Positions 19,890 through 31,306 of a DNA stretch of 64,000 nt are shown piece after piece. The notes under the pieces were generated by a model that was given only the letters and a program-made list of their open reading frames with translations, was not told where the DNA came from and did not search any database. Every line of letters begins with the position of its first letter. Positions within the stretch are counted from its first letter, which is position 1. Origin of the DNA: Clarkia xantiana subsp. parviflora (taxonomy: Eukaryota > Streptophyta > Magnoliopsida > Myrtales > Onagraceae); assembly GCA_036873135.1 (NCBI GenBank), contig JAPTYO010000009.1, forward strand, positions 27,797,756 to 27,861,755, given 5' to 3'. A program made the position numbers and the translations under genes.

Positions 19890-22412
19890 GCGGAGCATCT
19901 TAATCACACACTTCATGGATATGGTCAGAACCATGATGTAGCAAGCTCAACTTCCGATCTCCATCTGGGATGATGCGTTGTTGACTGCCACTCTTGTAGT
20001 AAACCTTGTTCCTTCAAAATCGGAGGACATGACACCATATGAGCTGTGGACTGGTAAAGAGATGGATCTTACCAGGCTGCGACTTTGGGGTTGAGCAACA
20101 TACACACATCAAACCGACAACTGATTCGGCAAGTTGGGACCTAGAGGCCTGAAAAGTACCTTAATAAGGTATTCCGAGAACTCTAAGGGATACGTTTTTG
20201 TGGCGACTCAGGAGAATGGTGGTGTGGTCGAACATGAGTTCAGAGACGTTACATTCCTTGAGGACGAATTTCCTAAGCTTGGTAACATCAAAACGAATGA
20301 AGTATTAATTGAACTAGAACATGATGATGATAATGATAATCAGGTCCCAGTTACTTCGAGTGGGAGATTTGAGGTGGCAACACCAGTGAACGACATGGTA
20401 AATGAGAATGGAGACATTTTCATAACAAATTTAGTGGGAGGAGTCAATCCAACCACCCAGATCACTGTTGTTGTGGGTGCAAATCAAGTGGGACCTGATC
20501 ATCATGTTGCTGAACCGTTGGATGAGAATCCTATAATTCTTCAACTACCTACTGGTAACAGTGGGAGTTGGACAACCAACTTGGTTCCTGGTCGTAGTAA
20601 CCGTGGAATTCATCTTTGAGGTAGAAATCTGAGACCAAGAGGTCGTCCAAGAAAAGTTGTAGGTGAAGGTTCAAGTAACGCCCTTGTTCCCAGTGGGAGT
20701 ATTGTTCCGAGTGGGAGCATTGTTCCTAGTGGGAGTGTAGTTCAAGTTCAATATGGTAATATTAAGCCTACACATAGTCAAAGGCACTAAACTTCTCCAA
20801 AGAAGTATCCCATCGAGAAGGGTGAATTGTTTATCCTGACTTTGGTTGATGAACCGGTAACGGTTAAACAAGCTTTGAAAGGATCTCAAGCGAAGGAATG
20901 AAGGAAAGCAAAGGAGGAAGAGATCGCCTCCATGAAAGCCAATTCGATATGGTTGTTAGTTGATTTGCCTGCTAACCGAAGAGCAACATGGGAAAAGTGG
21001 GTTATGAAAATGGAACTCACTGTTGATGGAAACGTTGAGCGCTACAAAGCTCGATTGGTTGTGAAAGGATATACCCAACTCCACGGAGTGGACTTTGATG
21101 AGAAATACTCACCGACTGTGAGTTATATCACAGTCCGGGCCATCCTGGCTTTGATTGCTAGCCTCGATCTGAAGCTGCACCAAATGGATGTTAAGACTGC
21201 ATTCCTTCATAGGAACTTGGAGGAAGAGATCTAGATGGAGCAACCGGAGGGTTTCGTAACCCCTGGGAACGAACATAAAGTTTGTAAACTCCAAATACCG
21301 ATATATGGTATTAAACAATTGTCTCGGCAATGGTACCGCATGTTCCACGAGGAAATTGTTGGCAACAGATTCGTGAATCTTCATGAGGATCCATGTGTGT
21401 ACACTAAGACCTCTGGGTCGAAGTACGTTATCTTGACGTTATACGTCGATGAAATACTCATTGCCGCGAATGACGTGAGTTATTTAAATGAATCGAAGTC
21501 ATGGCTGGCATCTGTTTTCGAGTTGAAGGACATGGGAGAAGCCACGTACATCCTAGGCATTAAGATTGCTAGGGATCTGGATGCTCGTAAACTATGTCTT
21601 TCCCAAGAAGCCTATATAAAAAATTGTTGAGAAGGTTCATTCTCCAAGATGCCAAACCTGTGGATACGCCGGTCGTGTATGGGTGTGCGCTGTCGAAGCA
21701 TGATGGCCCGAAAGACCATGCAGAGCGTGAACAGATGAAAAGTGCAGAGTACCCTAGTATGGTTGGTAGTCTGATGTACGCCATGCAATGCACTCATCCG
21801 GATATCTGTTTCGCTATGAGCTTAGTAGCACGTTTCCAATCAGACTCTGGATATCTACATTTGCGATTTAAACGAATTATTCGATACCTAATAAGTACCG
21901 CCGACTACAGACTGTTCTATGAGGGTAGTAAGCTTGAATTGACTGGGTTCAGTGACGCCGACCATGGTGGCGATCCGGATGATCATGAGTCCACCTCAAG
22001 AGGAGTATTTCTCCTTGCTAAAGCCGCAATTTTATGGATGAGCAAGAAGCAATCCTGTGTCGCGCGGTCTACGATTGAATTTGAATTCGTAGCCCTCTCT
22101 AAGAATGCATAGGAGGTTGTCTGGATAAAGAGAATCTTGACTGCTCTGCTTGACGTCTAGGACTGGAGTAAGTCTGTGAGGATTTACTCTGACACTCAAG
22201 CAACGACAACGACAGTTAAGAATCCGAAGTACCATAGTAGGACGAAACACATTGATGATAAATATAATTAGGCAAAGAGTATGGTAGAGGACAAACTAAT
22301 CACATTAGAATACTTTTCGTCTGAGAATATGGTGGCAGACCCATTGACAAAACCTTTACGCAAGGAAGTTTTTGAAAAGCATGTCAAAATGCTTGGACTG
22401 CGTAGGGTTTAG
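19890..22412 (+). pseudogene. Ty1/copia pol remnant (integrase end, RT, RNase H)
   Basis: Gag, protease and the integrase core are missing. The integrase C-terminal region runs from about 19900 through GPRGLKSTLIRYSENSKGYV to a stop near 20618. RT follows with YKARLVVKGYTQLHGVDFDE, YSPTVSYITVRAILAL and MDVKTAFLH. The catalytic box reads YVDE at 21442-21453 where YVDD is expected, a lesion in itself. RNase H has TGFSDADHGGD, KKQSCVARSTIEFEFVALS and ends MVADPLTKPL...HVKMLGLRRV. Stops at about 20884, 21232, 21627 and 22110 interrupt it. The same family lies in reverse at 37085-39991. Confidence 0.9.
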
Positions 22413-23525
22413 GAGGCTTGTATTGTGTCAATAACATTTTGAGCTTTGAAATAACATTTTAAATAAAAGAATTGTAAATTGAGTTTATGATTTTATGACG
22501 TCATAATGGATGAATTACATTGGATTTACGGTCTATAAACTAGTCGTTGGAGTGTAAAACCTTCCAATAAAATATGTCGAATCTGGGCCTTGCCTCGTCA
22601 CACAGGCACGGTCATCTTGATGGAGAGGGAACTCTACCATGTCAAGACCGGCTAAGAACCACGGTTTTTTGAAAGATAAACTTGGTTAAGCAAAACGATC
22701 ATTTGGTTTCGAGGTAACACGACATGATCATTGTTTTGGGGACCGCCGTAAAGAACTCTATTTGTCAGTAACCACATTCTGGGCCAGATGAAAATCTGCG
22801 ATAGCGTATGACATTTCCCACTCATGACAATATGTAAGTTCAGGTTATGCTATCGACGCGCACTTCATACTGCGTGTGCCACGTTCGACCACAGGGTCAG
22901 GCTCGGTTGTGCTTGGTGGAATCTTCCGAGATTCTGATGGGTGCAAACTTCTTCACTTGAACGTGTAAATGATCCCGGGTGCTTAATGAAGGAGCACCCG
23001 AAGTATACTTACCACTCAGAACTCTTATCTATGGTTGGGCTCAATGTTCGCCTCCAGGCATACGAACGCAGTGGCCGAACAAAAAGGCCCAGTGACCACG
23101 TACTGGAAACCGGTTGAGTTTGACTAAGGATATGAGTAATGAGGATGGTCATGTACACCTGTAATTCTCCGACTCTCGTATTTGCTAGGTGGCCACCAAC
23201 CGGATATTAGTTGAAGGTATTGAATACTTGTACGGATGCCTTGGAAAAGTGTTCCTATGTGAAAACTAGGCAATTGGAGAATAACAGTTGACCAGGGATA
23301 CAACGCGGCACATAGAAGTAACAAGTTGATAACACGTTGGGAATAAACGTTCCACGGACGCTACAACAGTCTCAACCGATGAGTAGCACAATGTCTTTTG
23401 TGTCTTCCGGTCGCACGGCAAACCCTGTATCAAAATTCGGAAGCTGGACTGGATCGAAGAATAAATGTTGATGTTTTTGTTGACAACATAATAACAGGCG
23501 CCCTCCCATTCCAGCGAGTGGGAGC
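22413..23525 (+). other. Copia 3' untranslated region
   Basis: About 1.1 kb between the RNase H stop and the 3' LTR. It corresponds along its length, as a reverse complement, to 35968-37083 in the other copia copy, so it is a genuine family feature. It ends in a purine-rich stretch GGCGCCCTCCCATTCCAGCGAGTGGGAGC just before the LTR. I see no coding potential on the sense strand. Confidence 0.7.
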
Positions 23526-24109
23526 TATTGGCATTTGGTGAATGAGCCGCCGTAATAGGAGCCCTTTAATATAAACCCAACACCTGAGTAATTTGGTAAT
23601 ATCACATTAGGGATATTAGGCTAGGCCTAACATACCAATTGACATGAGAGGCCCAAAATTGGGCCTCCCTAATTACGATGGCCGGCCGAAACTAGGGTAA
23701 TTCCCTAGGTGAGTTTTTCCCAACATTCCCTAGGTGAGAGTGTTGGGAATTTATTTGAGGTTAATTACTTTCTCCCCTTTTGTTGAGACAAAAAAATTCC
23801 CTCTCCCTAAAACACTAGTTCCGGCCGAACAAAAGGAAGAGCAAGGAGGTTCCAAATTTCTTCGAGCAATTACCCCAGAGATCCATCCTAGTAACAAATT
23901 GAAAAGAGGTTTTGCTGTGGAGACCATTATTCGTAGGTGATTCTTTAATCAGAGTTCCTACAGGAGCCGTCCGGCGGACCGCTAACTCCCTGTCACGATC
24001 TTGGGCTACAGAAAGCACTGTATGTACGTGCTCCATATCCGCTGCGTAATTAGCTACATAGCATGTACCTCGTTTTAGTTTCCGTAGTGATTATCCCCTA
24101 ATTCCAACA
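23526..24109 (+). mobile_element. Copia 3' LTR, plus orientation
   Basis: The LTR begins TATTGGCATTTGG (TGTTGGCATTTGG in the 40669-41268 copy, so the first G is mutated) and ends CCTAATTCCAACA, 584 bp. Its TTCCGTAGTGATTATCC end matches the complement of the LTRs at 35402 and 40669. It abuts a truncated minus-strand gypsy LTR on its right, so the copia element or a later deletion removed that LTR's outer part. Confidence 0.82.
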
Positions 24110-24314
24110 CTAGGGATCCCGACTTTAGTGGTCCCGAATTATTGTATGAGGGTCCCGACTTTAATGGTCCCGACTTTACTGTCTGGGGGTCCCAACTTTA
24201 GTGGTCCCGACTTTACTGTCTGAGGGTCTCGACTTTACTTTAGTGTCTGGGAACTTTGCCGCAAAAATTGTTATGCTCATGCCATGGTCGTATTTGATGA
24301 TTCACGATCCCACA
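24110..24314 (-). mobile_element. Truncated gypsy 3' LTR (family B), minus orientation
   Basis: This is made of short GGGTCCCGACTTTAGTGGTCC repeats and a CGTATTTGATGATTCACGATCCCACA end, matching the right end of the LTR at 26350-27249. On the minus strand the tract CTCAGGGGGCCAG directly precedes it, as expected for a 3' LTR. The outer part is missing at the copia junction. Confidence 0.75.
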
Positions 24315-24479
24315 CTGGCCCCCTGAGACTTGGGTGATGTCATTTCGGCATTATCCGAGTCGAGATAAAAAGAAAGACCCAACTCTTGCCATTTGGGAGT
24401 TACAATCTGAGGTGAAAACTTTTGATGCCAATGGTCAGCTTTATGACTGATCCTTTTTGCACCTTTGTTTCATTGGCAT

Positions 24480-25745
24480 CACATTTTTCGGAGTCGACGA
24501 ATTTTCGGAGTCGACGACTTTTCAAGGCGATGACTTTATTAGGCTAAGGGTCAGTTTTATGAGTGATCCATTTTTAGCCTCGTCGCCGACTTTTCAGAGT
24601 CGACGACTTTTTGAGGCGGCGACTTTATTAGGCTAAGAGTCAGTTTTATGACTGGTCCCTTTCGGCCATGTCACCGACTTTTCAAATTCGACGACTTTTC
24701 GGGGCGACGACTTTTTTAGGCTAAGGGTCAGTTTTATGACTGAACCCTTTTTGGCCTCGTCACCGACTTTTTGGGGCGGCGAATTTTTTAGGCTAAGGGT
24801 CAGTTTTATGACTGATACCTTTTGGCCTTGTCGCCGAATTTTCGGAGTCGAAAAATTTTTCCGAAGTGACAACTTTCTAGGCTAAGGGTCAGTTTTATGA
24901 CTGATCCCTTTTTGACATTGTCGCCGAATTTTCGGAGTCGACGACTTTTCGAGGCGGCGACTTTTTTAGGCTAAGGATCAGTTTTATGACTGATCCCTTT
25001 TAGGCATTGTCGCAAAATTTTCGGAGTCGACATATTTTCGAGGCGGGGACTTTTTTAGGCTAGGAGTCAGTTTTATGACTGATCCATTTTTGGCCTTGTC
25101 GCCGAATTTTCGGAGTCGACGACTTTTCGAGGCGGCGACTTTCTTAGGCTAATGGTCAGTTTTTTAACTGATCCATTTTCGGCCTTGTCGTCGACTTTTC
25201 GGAGATGAGAAATTTTCGAGGCGGCGACCTTTTTAGGCTAAGGGTCAGTTTTATGACTGATCCCTTTTTAGCCTTGTCACCGACTTTTCGGAGTCGACAA
25301 CTTTTCGGAGTCGACAACTTTTCGGGGCGGCGACTTTTTTAGGCTAATGGTCAGTTTTATGACTGGTCCTTTGGCCTTGTCACCGACATTTTGGAGTCGA
25401 CGACTTTTTTTTCTAAAAAGATAACTTTCTTAGGCTTAGGGCCAGTTTTATGATTGATCACTTTTTGGCCTTGTCGTCGAATTTACGGAGTCAGCGACTT
25501 TTCGAAGCGGCAACTTTTTTAGGCTAAGGTTCAATTTTATGACTGATCCATTTTTGGCATTGTCGCCCACTTTTCAGAGTCGACGACTTTTGGAGGCGGT
25601 GACTTTTTTAGGCTAAGGGTCAGTTTTATGACTGATCCCTTTTTGCCATTGTCGCCGCCTTTTCGGAGTCCGTGACTTTTCGAGGCGGTGAATTTTTTAG
25701 GTTAAGGGTCAGTTTTATGACGGATCCCTTTTTGGCCTTGTATTG
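24480..25745 (-). repeat. About 88-bp tandem array, homologous to the 90-bp array
   Basis: About 14 degenerate units contain TTTTTAGGCTAAGGGTCAGT, TTTATGACTGATCCCTTTTT, GGCCTTGTCGCCGACTTTTC, GGAGTCGACGACTTTTCGAG and GCGGCGAC. Read on the minus strand, the GATCAGTCATAAAACTGAC and GTCGGCGACAA segments match the unit of the 16330-17200 array, so the two arrays share an origin. It occupies the same place relative to the 3' LTR. Confidence 0.88.
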
Positions 25746-25746
25746 T

Positions 25747-26215
25747 TGAAAACTGATTTCTTTCTAGTCGTCGAGGAGTTTAGGTTTTATGACCATTTAC
25801 TCTTTTCAATCGAACGACTGATGTCTTATAAGATCTTTAATGTAGTTGTCGACGCCCTCTTGTTGATCCTGCCTCTTTTTGCCTCCTTTAAATAAAATTA
25901 TCATAATGAAAAGCTGACTTACGAGGCTTTACCTTTATGGTTTTTGGTGACGCTCTGTTTGGCGATGACCTTTTAGCGACACCTAGTCGAAAGTTGACTG
26001 GTTTCTTTCTAGTCGTCGAGGAGTTTACGTATTATGACCTTTTACTCTTTTTAATTGAACGTATGATGTCTTATCAGTCTTCAATGTAGAGGCCTAATCG
26101 AAAGTTGAATGATTTCTTTCTAGTCATCGAAGAGTTTAGGTTTTACGACCATTTCTCTCTTTTCAATAGAACGACTGATGTCTTATCAGGTCTTCAATCG
26201 ACGACACTTTGTCGA
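25747..26215 (-). repeat. Second, longer-period repeat beside the 88-bp array
   Basis: A block containing TTTCTTTCTAGTCGTCGAGGAG, ATGACC(A/T)TTTACTCTTTTCAAT and GATGTCTTAT appears three times, at about 25757, 26000 and 26115. Copies are diverged. It lies between the tandem array and the primer site. Confidence 0.65.
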
Positions 26216-26349
26216 TTCCAACCCCTAGACTTTGCCTTAAGAGTTGTCATCACCTTCATGATCTTGATTGATGCCTTCGACGTGAGTTTTTTTTTAAGTT
26301 GAGACGCCGTGACTTTTTTTTTTATCATATTCCCAAAGACGGCGCCAAA

Positions 26350-27249
26350 TGTTGGATCATAAAAGTCCGGTTAAGCCTGAAGGAGGCTCTCCTGGTTCTC
26401 GCATTGTTGTCTCTTTGAAGTTTGAAAGCTTTGTGGGTTAGCTTGTTCTTCATGGCAAGACTGCTCTTGGCAAGACCTGGAAAAGAGGAGGTTATTCCCC
26501 TGACTCCACTCTGAAACTTAAGTTAGTATAGTATTCTGGTAATGAGAAATCTTAATGAAATGAATATAGAGAGCTTATTATTTATATGGGTCTCAAACCC
26601 ACTTACAATGGTGGTGGAAGCCTTTTCTCATTGGTTGACAAGGGTGGTGGCCGTCTTACTCTCATTGGTGGAGATTGGAGGCACTGTTGTCAGGATGTGA
26701 CAAGCAGGTCGCCACCTCTTCTTCCTTAGGAGGAGGGGTTTTCTTTTAAGTAGGTGACAAGCAGGTTGCCACCTCTTCTTCCTTAGGAATAAGAGTTTTC
26801 TTCTAAGTAGGTGACAAGCAGGTTGCCACCTGGTGTTGACTTTGGTGGTCCCGCCTTGACGACTTCTGGGTTGTCAACTTGACGACTTCTGGGTTGTCGA
26901 CTTGACGACTTTCTAGTTGCCGACTTGACGAGTTTCGGGTTGTCGACTTAACGAATTTCCATCTGGGAGGTCCTGACTTTACTGTCATAGGGTTTCGACT
27001 TTCCTGTCTAGGGTCCCAACTTTAGTGGTCCCGACTTTACTGTATGGGGGTCTCGACTTTAGTGGTCCCGAATTTACTGTATGGGGGTCTCGACTTTACT
27101 GTCTGGGGGTCCCGAATTTAGTGCTCCCGACTTTACTGTTTAAGGGTCCCGAATTTAGTGGTCCCGACTTTACTTAAGCGTTTGGGAACTTTGCCGCAAA
27201 AAATGGTATGCTCTTGGCATGGTCGTATTTGATAAATCATGATCCAACA
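26350..27249 (-). mobile_element. Gypsy LTR (family B), 900 bp, minus orientation
   Basis: Read on the + strand it runs TGTTGGATCAT...ATGATCCAACA, with 11-bp inverted ends. The primer site lies immediately left, so it is a 5' LTR. Inside are GTGACAAGCAGGTTGCCACCT duplications (about 26698-26830) and a stretch of short GGGTCCCGACTTTAGTGGTC repeats (about 26970-27170). The insertion point lies in another minus-strand gypsy gag. Confidence 0.88.
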
Positions 27250-28171
27250 ACGTCTTCATTTAACTGATGCAGTTTCTTATGGTACCTGGTATAATAACTG
27301 GCCAGGGTTTCGTTGGAACCTTGCTCAATTTTATCCAGGAAATCCATATTTTTGAGGCGCTGGCTTTGGCCTATGTGCCCCTCTATAAATTTAGCCTTCA
27401 ATTCATACCATGAGTCTGTTGAATTGTCAGGAAGTTCATAGAACATGTAGAGGCCTCCTCTTAAGGGTAGTTGGGAAGAGTGTCACATAATGATCTGCCG
27501 TCTTCCTCTTCCATACAAGGAGGAATTTTGAGCGTTGATGTCTCGCACGGGATCTCCTTCCCCTGTGGAATAGTCGACGTTTCTTACGAATACTTTAGGT
27601 GGCACTCAAGTGTCGTACAGTCTTTTGGAAAAAAGATGGGAAGTGTGATCCTTGATAGTCAGCATGTCACCCGTCCCTCTTCTTTTCTTTTTCAATAACT
27701 CTTCTACTTGCCCCAATGTGAATAACATATGTTCCTTCGTTGGGGCGTCGACCATCGCGGCCTTCTTCACTTCTTTTTGTTCTTGGCGTTTCGTCCCAGT
27801 AGTCTTCATACTTTAAGCTTCATCTTCCCGCTGAGAGGCTTCAAGTACTAGCTCCTTAGTTGGGATGTTCCCCGCCAGAGCTTGATTCCAAAATGCCCTA
27901 AAAGTCGCCATCACTTCTGATGGGATAGCCACATAAGTCGTCCTTGTCTCTGCCAGGTTTGGAGGTGGCTTGGAGTGATGGTGTTGTTCCTCATTAGCGG
28001 TGCCATTATTTTGTGGAGGGGCCTCCCTCCTTTCTTCTTCGTCAGCTTGTCTGGAGTTAGTGGGATCTGTTTGAGATTTCGTGACTTCTTCTACAACAAC
28101 TGTTACTCCCTTTGGCTTATTCTTCAGTGGGGCCATGACTTTTTGATCACCTCCCCACAAACGACGCCAAA
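27250..28171 (-). pseudogene. Gypsy gag fragment, minus strand, with primer site
   Basis: From the primer site TTTGGCGTCGTTTGTGGGG (28171 leftwards) the minus strand reads a Gag N-terminal region (28160 to 27813) with a low-complexity acidic and basic stretch and AIPSEVMATFRAFWNQALAG. After a frameshift come the capsid helices (27446 to 27237): LPDNSTDSWYELKAKFIEGH and ETLASYYTRYHKKLH, matching the SI.SW..L...F......NE.L..Y..R pattern of plant Gag. It is cut at 27249 by the LTR of the nested element. Confidence 0.82.
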
Positions 28172-28870
28172 TGTTGGATGAAGGTTTCTTGGCCCTAGAT
28201 TTCGGAAATGGATTCCAGGATATCGCATTGTGTTACTCTCTTAGATGTCTAATTCGACCTCACAGGGTACTTAGTTTCCTTTGTGGATTTTTGGTGACGT
28301 CAACCTGAAAACGGAGTGGAGATTTGCCCCTGATTCCACTCTGAAGCTTAATTCAATAATGGATTATGAGAATTATAATTTAAAATGTATATGAATAATG
28401 AAAATACTCTAGGGTATTTATTGGAGAAGTTTACTGACTTTCTATGGCGGTAACCCTTTAGGAAGGGTTTCTCTCTAGAGTCGGCATAAGAAGGTGACAA
28501 GTAGGTTGCCACATCACCATTCCTTGTGAAGCAGGTGACAAGCAGATCGCTGCCTTACCATTCCTTCGGGGGAAGGTTTCTTCAAAGAGGTGGTGGCAAG
28601 CAAGTTGCCACCTGGACCCATTCCTTAAGAGGAAGGGTTTTCTTGATAATATTTGGGTGACAACTCGACTCGTCCCTTAAGAGGGGGAGTATTTATCGAG
28701 GCTTGTCGCCATCCTTCAAATGTCGTCTGGGTTGTCGACATTCTAAAAAGCAAGTGTCGACTATTTGTTTTTATTTCTTCGTTCTGGACATAAGTAGTCG
28801 TCGATCATATTTTGGAGTCTCGACTTTGATGGTCCCGACTAGTAATTTACCGACTTCATATCATCTTGAA
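28172..28870 (-). mobile_element. Gypsy 5' LTR of the gag fragment, minus orientation
   Basis: The LTR begins (on +) TGTTGGATGAAGG. It contains the GATTCCACTCTGAAGCTTAATTC region and the GGTGACAAGCAG(A/G)TCGC motifs shared with the family B LTR, so the two are related. I cannot place the right end: sequence similarity fades around 28850-28870 and no CCAACA terminus is visible. Confidence 0.65.
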
Positions 28871-29428
28871 TCGTAGCCCAGCAGTTGCAGTCTGCATCAT
28901 GTAGCGACTCTTCTGAACGTTGCAATCTAGATTCAATAATGACGCAAACAAGCGTTGCCTCTTGTAAGAGTTTAACGACACTACTCAAAAGCGTCACAAA
29001 GTTTATTACAATGGTACAAGCATCGCTAGCTTCTTAACTACACAATTTAATGTCACCACAAGTCATTTTAAGGTCTCAACAATACACTTTTTTTATATGG
29101 ATGTTTTGGATGTTGATACATCATTCATCATATATCCATCATATATGATTGTGATAAAAAAAAAATACGAATATAGTTGTGTACTGCAAGAGCTACTTTA
29201 TAGGTAGCATTTCATTTTTTAAAGTTAATTTAGTAAGTGATGGTAGAAAGGACTCATCCTTTGGGCGGGAGAAAGGGGGAAGAGAATATGTTCCATGTGT
29301 CTTTAAAGAAGCAGTCGGGAGATATATTATTTTCGGTTGATCAAATATATCCGTCCATTTTACGTACCAAAAAGCTACACTCATTATCTACACTTTTCAG
29401 TTGTAAATATTTAGGACTTTTCTGTTGT
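28871..29428. other. Intergenic stretch, no feature recognised
   Basis: AT-rich with short open frames only. It may contain the missing end of the LTR to its left. At its right end a 12-bp segment TTGTAAATATTT is directly duplicated (about 29401 and 29425), and the second copy was used as the target of the foldback element that follows. Confidence 0.5.
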
Positions 29429-29437
29429 AAATATTTA

Positions 29438-30285
29438 GGGCTAACAGCATAGGAAGGGCCTGAAATTTGGCCCATATTGACGGGAGAGATCTGAATGTTC
29501 AAATGTTAATATTAAATGTCTGAATTTTCAACGTTGTTTATATAAGAGGTCTCCGTCAATTTTTGCCGTTAAAACTAACGGAATTTGGTCACATGCTTGG
29601 CATGTGACCGAAAATAAACTTAAATCTCGAAAATGCCCTCCGACCAAAGTGTGCCCCTCACATGTCTGACCTGAAAAGACGAAAATGCCCTTAAAGCCAC
29701 CACGGCTCCGGCGACCACCACCCTAGCTCCGGCGACCACCACCCAACTCCGACGACCACCACCACGGCTCCGATTGGGCCCAAATCGGAGCTACCGGCCC
29801 CGATTGACCCGATCAGAGCTTTTTTTTCTCCGATCGGGCCAATCGGGGCCGGTAGCTCCGATTTGGGCCCAATCGGAGCCGTGGTGGCGGTCGCCGGAGT
29901 TGGGTGGTGGTCGCCGGAGTTGGGTGGTGGTCGCCGGAGCTTGGGTGGTGGTCGCCGGAGCTTGGGTGGTGATCGCCGGAGCCGGGTGGTGGTCGCCGGA
30001 ATCGGAGTGGCGGTGGCCGAAGTCGTGGTGGCTTTAAGGGCATAATTAGTGGGCAAGGGTATTTTAGACATTTCATATTTTATTAATTAAACAGCTAAAT
30101 TGTTACAATAATTGCAAATGGGTAATTCTGACATTTCACGTGGTTCTGTTAAATTTAACAGAAAATTTGGACGGAAAATCGAAAAACAACAAACATAATA
30201 ATTCAGACCCTTAGTATCAACATTTGAATATTCAAAACATTTCCCGTCAACATGGTTATTCAGGCCCTTCTTGTGTTCTTAACTC
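29438..30285. mobile_element. Mutator-like foldback element (848 bp) with 9-bp target duplication
   Basis: Ends GGGCTAAC...and...GTTCTTAACTC are flanked by perfect 9-bp repeats AAATATTTA (29429-29437 and 30286-30294). The outer arms share AAGGGCCTGAA. The GC-rich core (about 29695-30035) is a strong inverted repeat of GTGGTGGTCGCCGGAG-type units around a CTCCGATCGGGCCAATCGG centre. It is a sister of the element at 50837-51633. GC-rich open frames on both strands (29691-30076) come from the repeated core and are not considered genes. Confidence 0.87.
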
Positions 30286-30294
30286 AAATATTTA

Positions 30295-30791
30295 TGAATA
30301 AATTATTATTTATTATTATTATTATACAACAAAAGTATACCACCTACAAAGTAGAAATTAAAGATGTTTTTGGTCTATAGATTTACTTATTAAGCCTACA
30401 AAGTAGAAATTAAAGATGATTTTGGTCTATATATTTACTTAATATTAATCATTAGCATTATCTAAGTATGATAATTAAAAGTACTACTAGATACTTTACA
30501 ATAGCTAAAATTTACCAAGTCACAACAATAATGTGAACGCGCTAACGTTCTTCAGTTATTTTTGTTGGCTTAATTAAGCTATAATTAAAAGAACGCTTTG
30601 CCGCTTTTCAATGTATGAATCCCATGTAAACTTTATTATCTTTTCTTTAATCCCCCAGCACACACACCAAAAAAAAAAGCTAAAAATCTTCCAACATATT
30701 TTCATTATGTGTTTTACATTCTTCACCTAGGCAAATTGCATTTCTCATGCATCCCTTAGATAAAATTATCTTATGTGTGTATATATATTAT
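30295..30791. other. AT-rich intergenic stretch
   Basis: No gene recognised. A direct duplication of a segment including CCTACAAAGTAGAAATTAAAG lies at about 30342 and 30396, with intervening TTTTGGTCTATA. Otherwise unremarkable. Confidence 0.5.
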
Positions 30792-31300
30792 GGGTGGGCA
30801 CTGAACCGGTTCAGGCCGAACCGGAACTGTTTTAAACGGTCCGGTCCAGTAATAACTAGGGTTTTTTTTTGCTTAGGTTGGTCTAAAAAAAACTGGACTG
30901 GTTTGAACCGGTCCAGAACCGGTCCAGAACCGGTTTTGGACTGTTTTTTAAAAAAACAAGTCCTGGACCGGTTTTATATGTCGGACCGGTTTTATCAATA
31001 AAAATCGGTCCAAAACCAGTCAAAACCAGTCAGAAACCGGTCAAAACCGGTCAAAAACCGGTTTTTTTTAAAAAAAAAAATAGTCTCGGTCAAAACATTT
31101 TTTTTTTTTTACTAAAAAGCGGTTCAAAACCGGTCCGGACTGGTTTATTGGACTGGTTTGGTATACCCCTTGGACTGGTTCCAATTTAGGGGTTACAAAC
31201 CAGTCCAATTTGGACCGGTCCACTCCGGACCGGTTCCAAACGGTCCGGTTCCAGACCAGTTCCGAACCAGTCCGGCCGGACCGGTTTTTATGCCCAAGCC
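30792..31300. mobile_element. ACCGG-word foldback element
   Basis: The segment starts GGGTGGGCAC and ends TGCCCAAGCC. It is filled with AACCGGTCC/GGACCGGTT words, densest near both ends and in inverted relation. Direct TATTAT flanks it on both sides (30786-30791 and 31301-31306), which may be a target duplication, although the surrounding TA-rich sequence makes chance likely. The open frame at 30747-31001 is low-complexity and not a gene. Type not assigned. Confidence 0.6.
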
Positions 31301-31306
31301 TATTAT

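Larger units (their letters stand above)
24315..26349 (-). mobile_element. Pol-less internal region of a minus-strand Tat derivative
   Basis: The span between the truncated 3' LTR and the full 5' LTR is only about 2 kb and has no gag or pol homology. Most of it is tandem arrays. The primer site TTTGGCGCCGTCTTTGG lies at about 26332-26348 on the minus strand. This layout (LTR, primer site, tandem repeats, polypurine tract, LTR) is that of a non-autonomous element that would borrow proteins from a relative such as the element at 9592-18314. Confidence 0.75.

Noticed and set aside
29691..30076. Pro/Thr-rich and Gly/Val-rich open frames
   Set aside because: They are the repeated, palindromic core of a foldback element, open on both strands. 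The same holds for 51053-51482.
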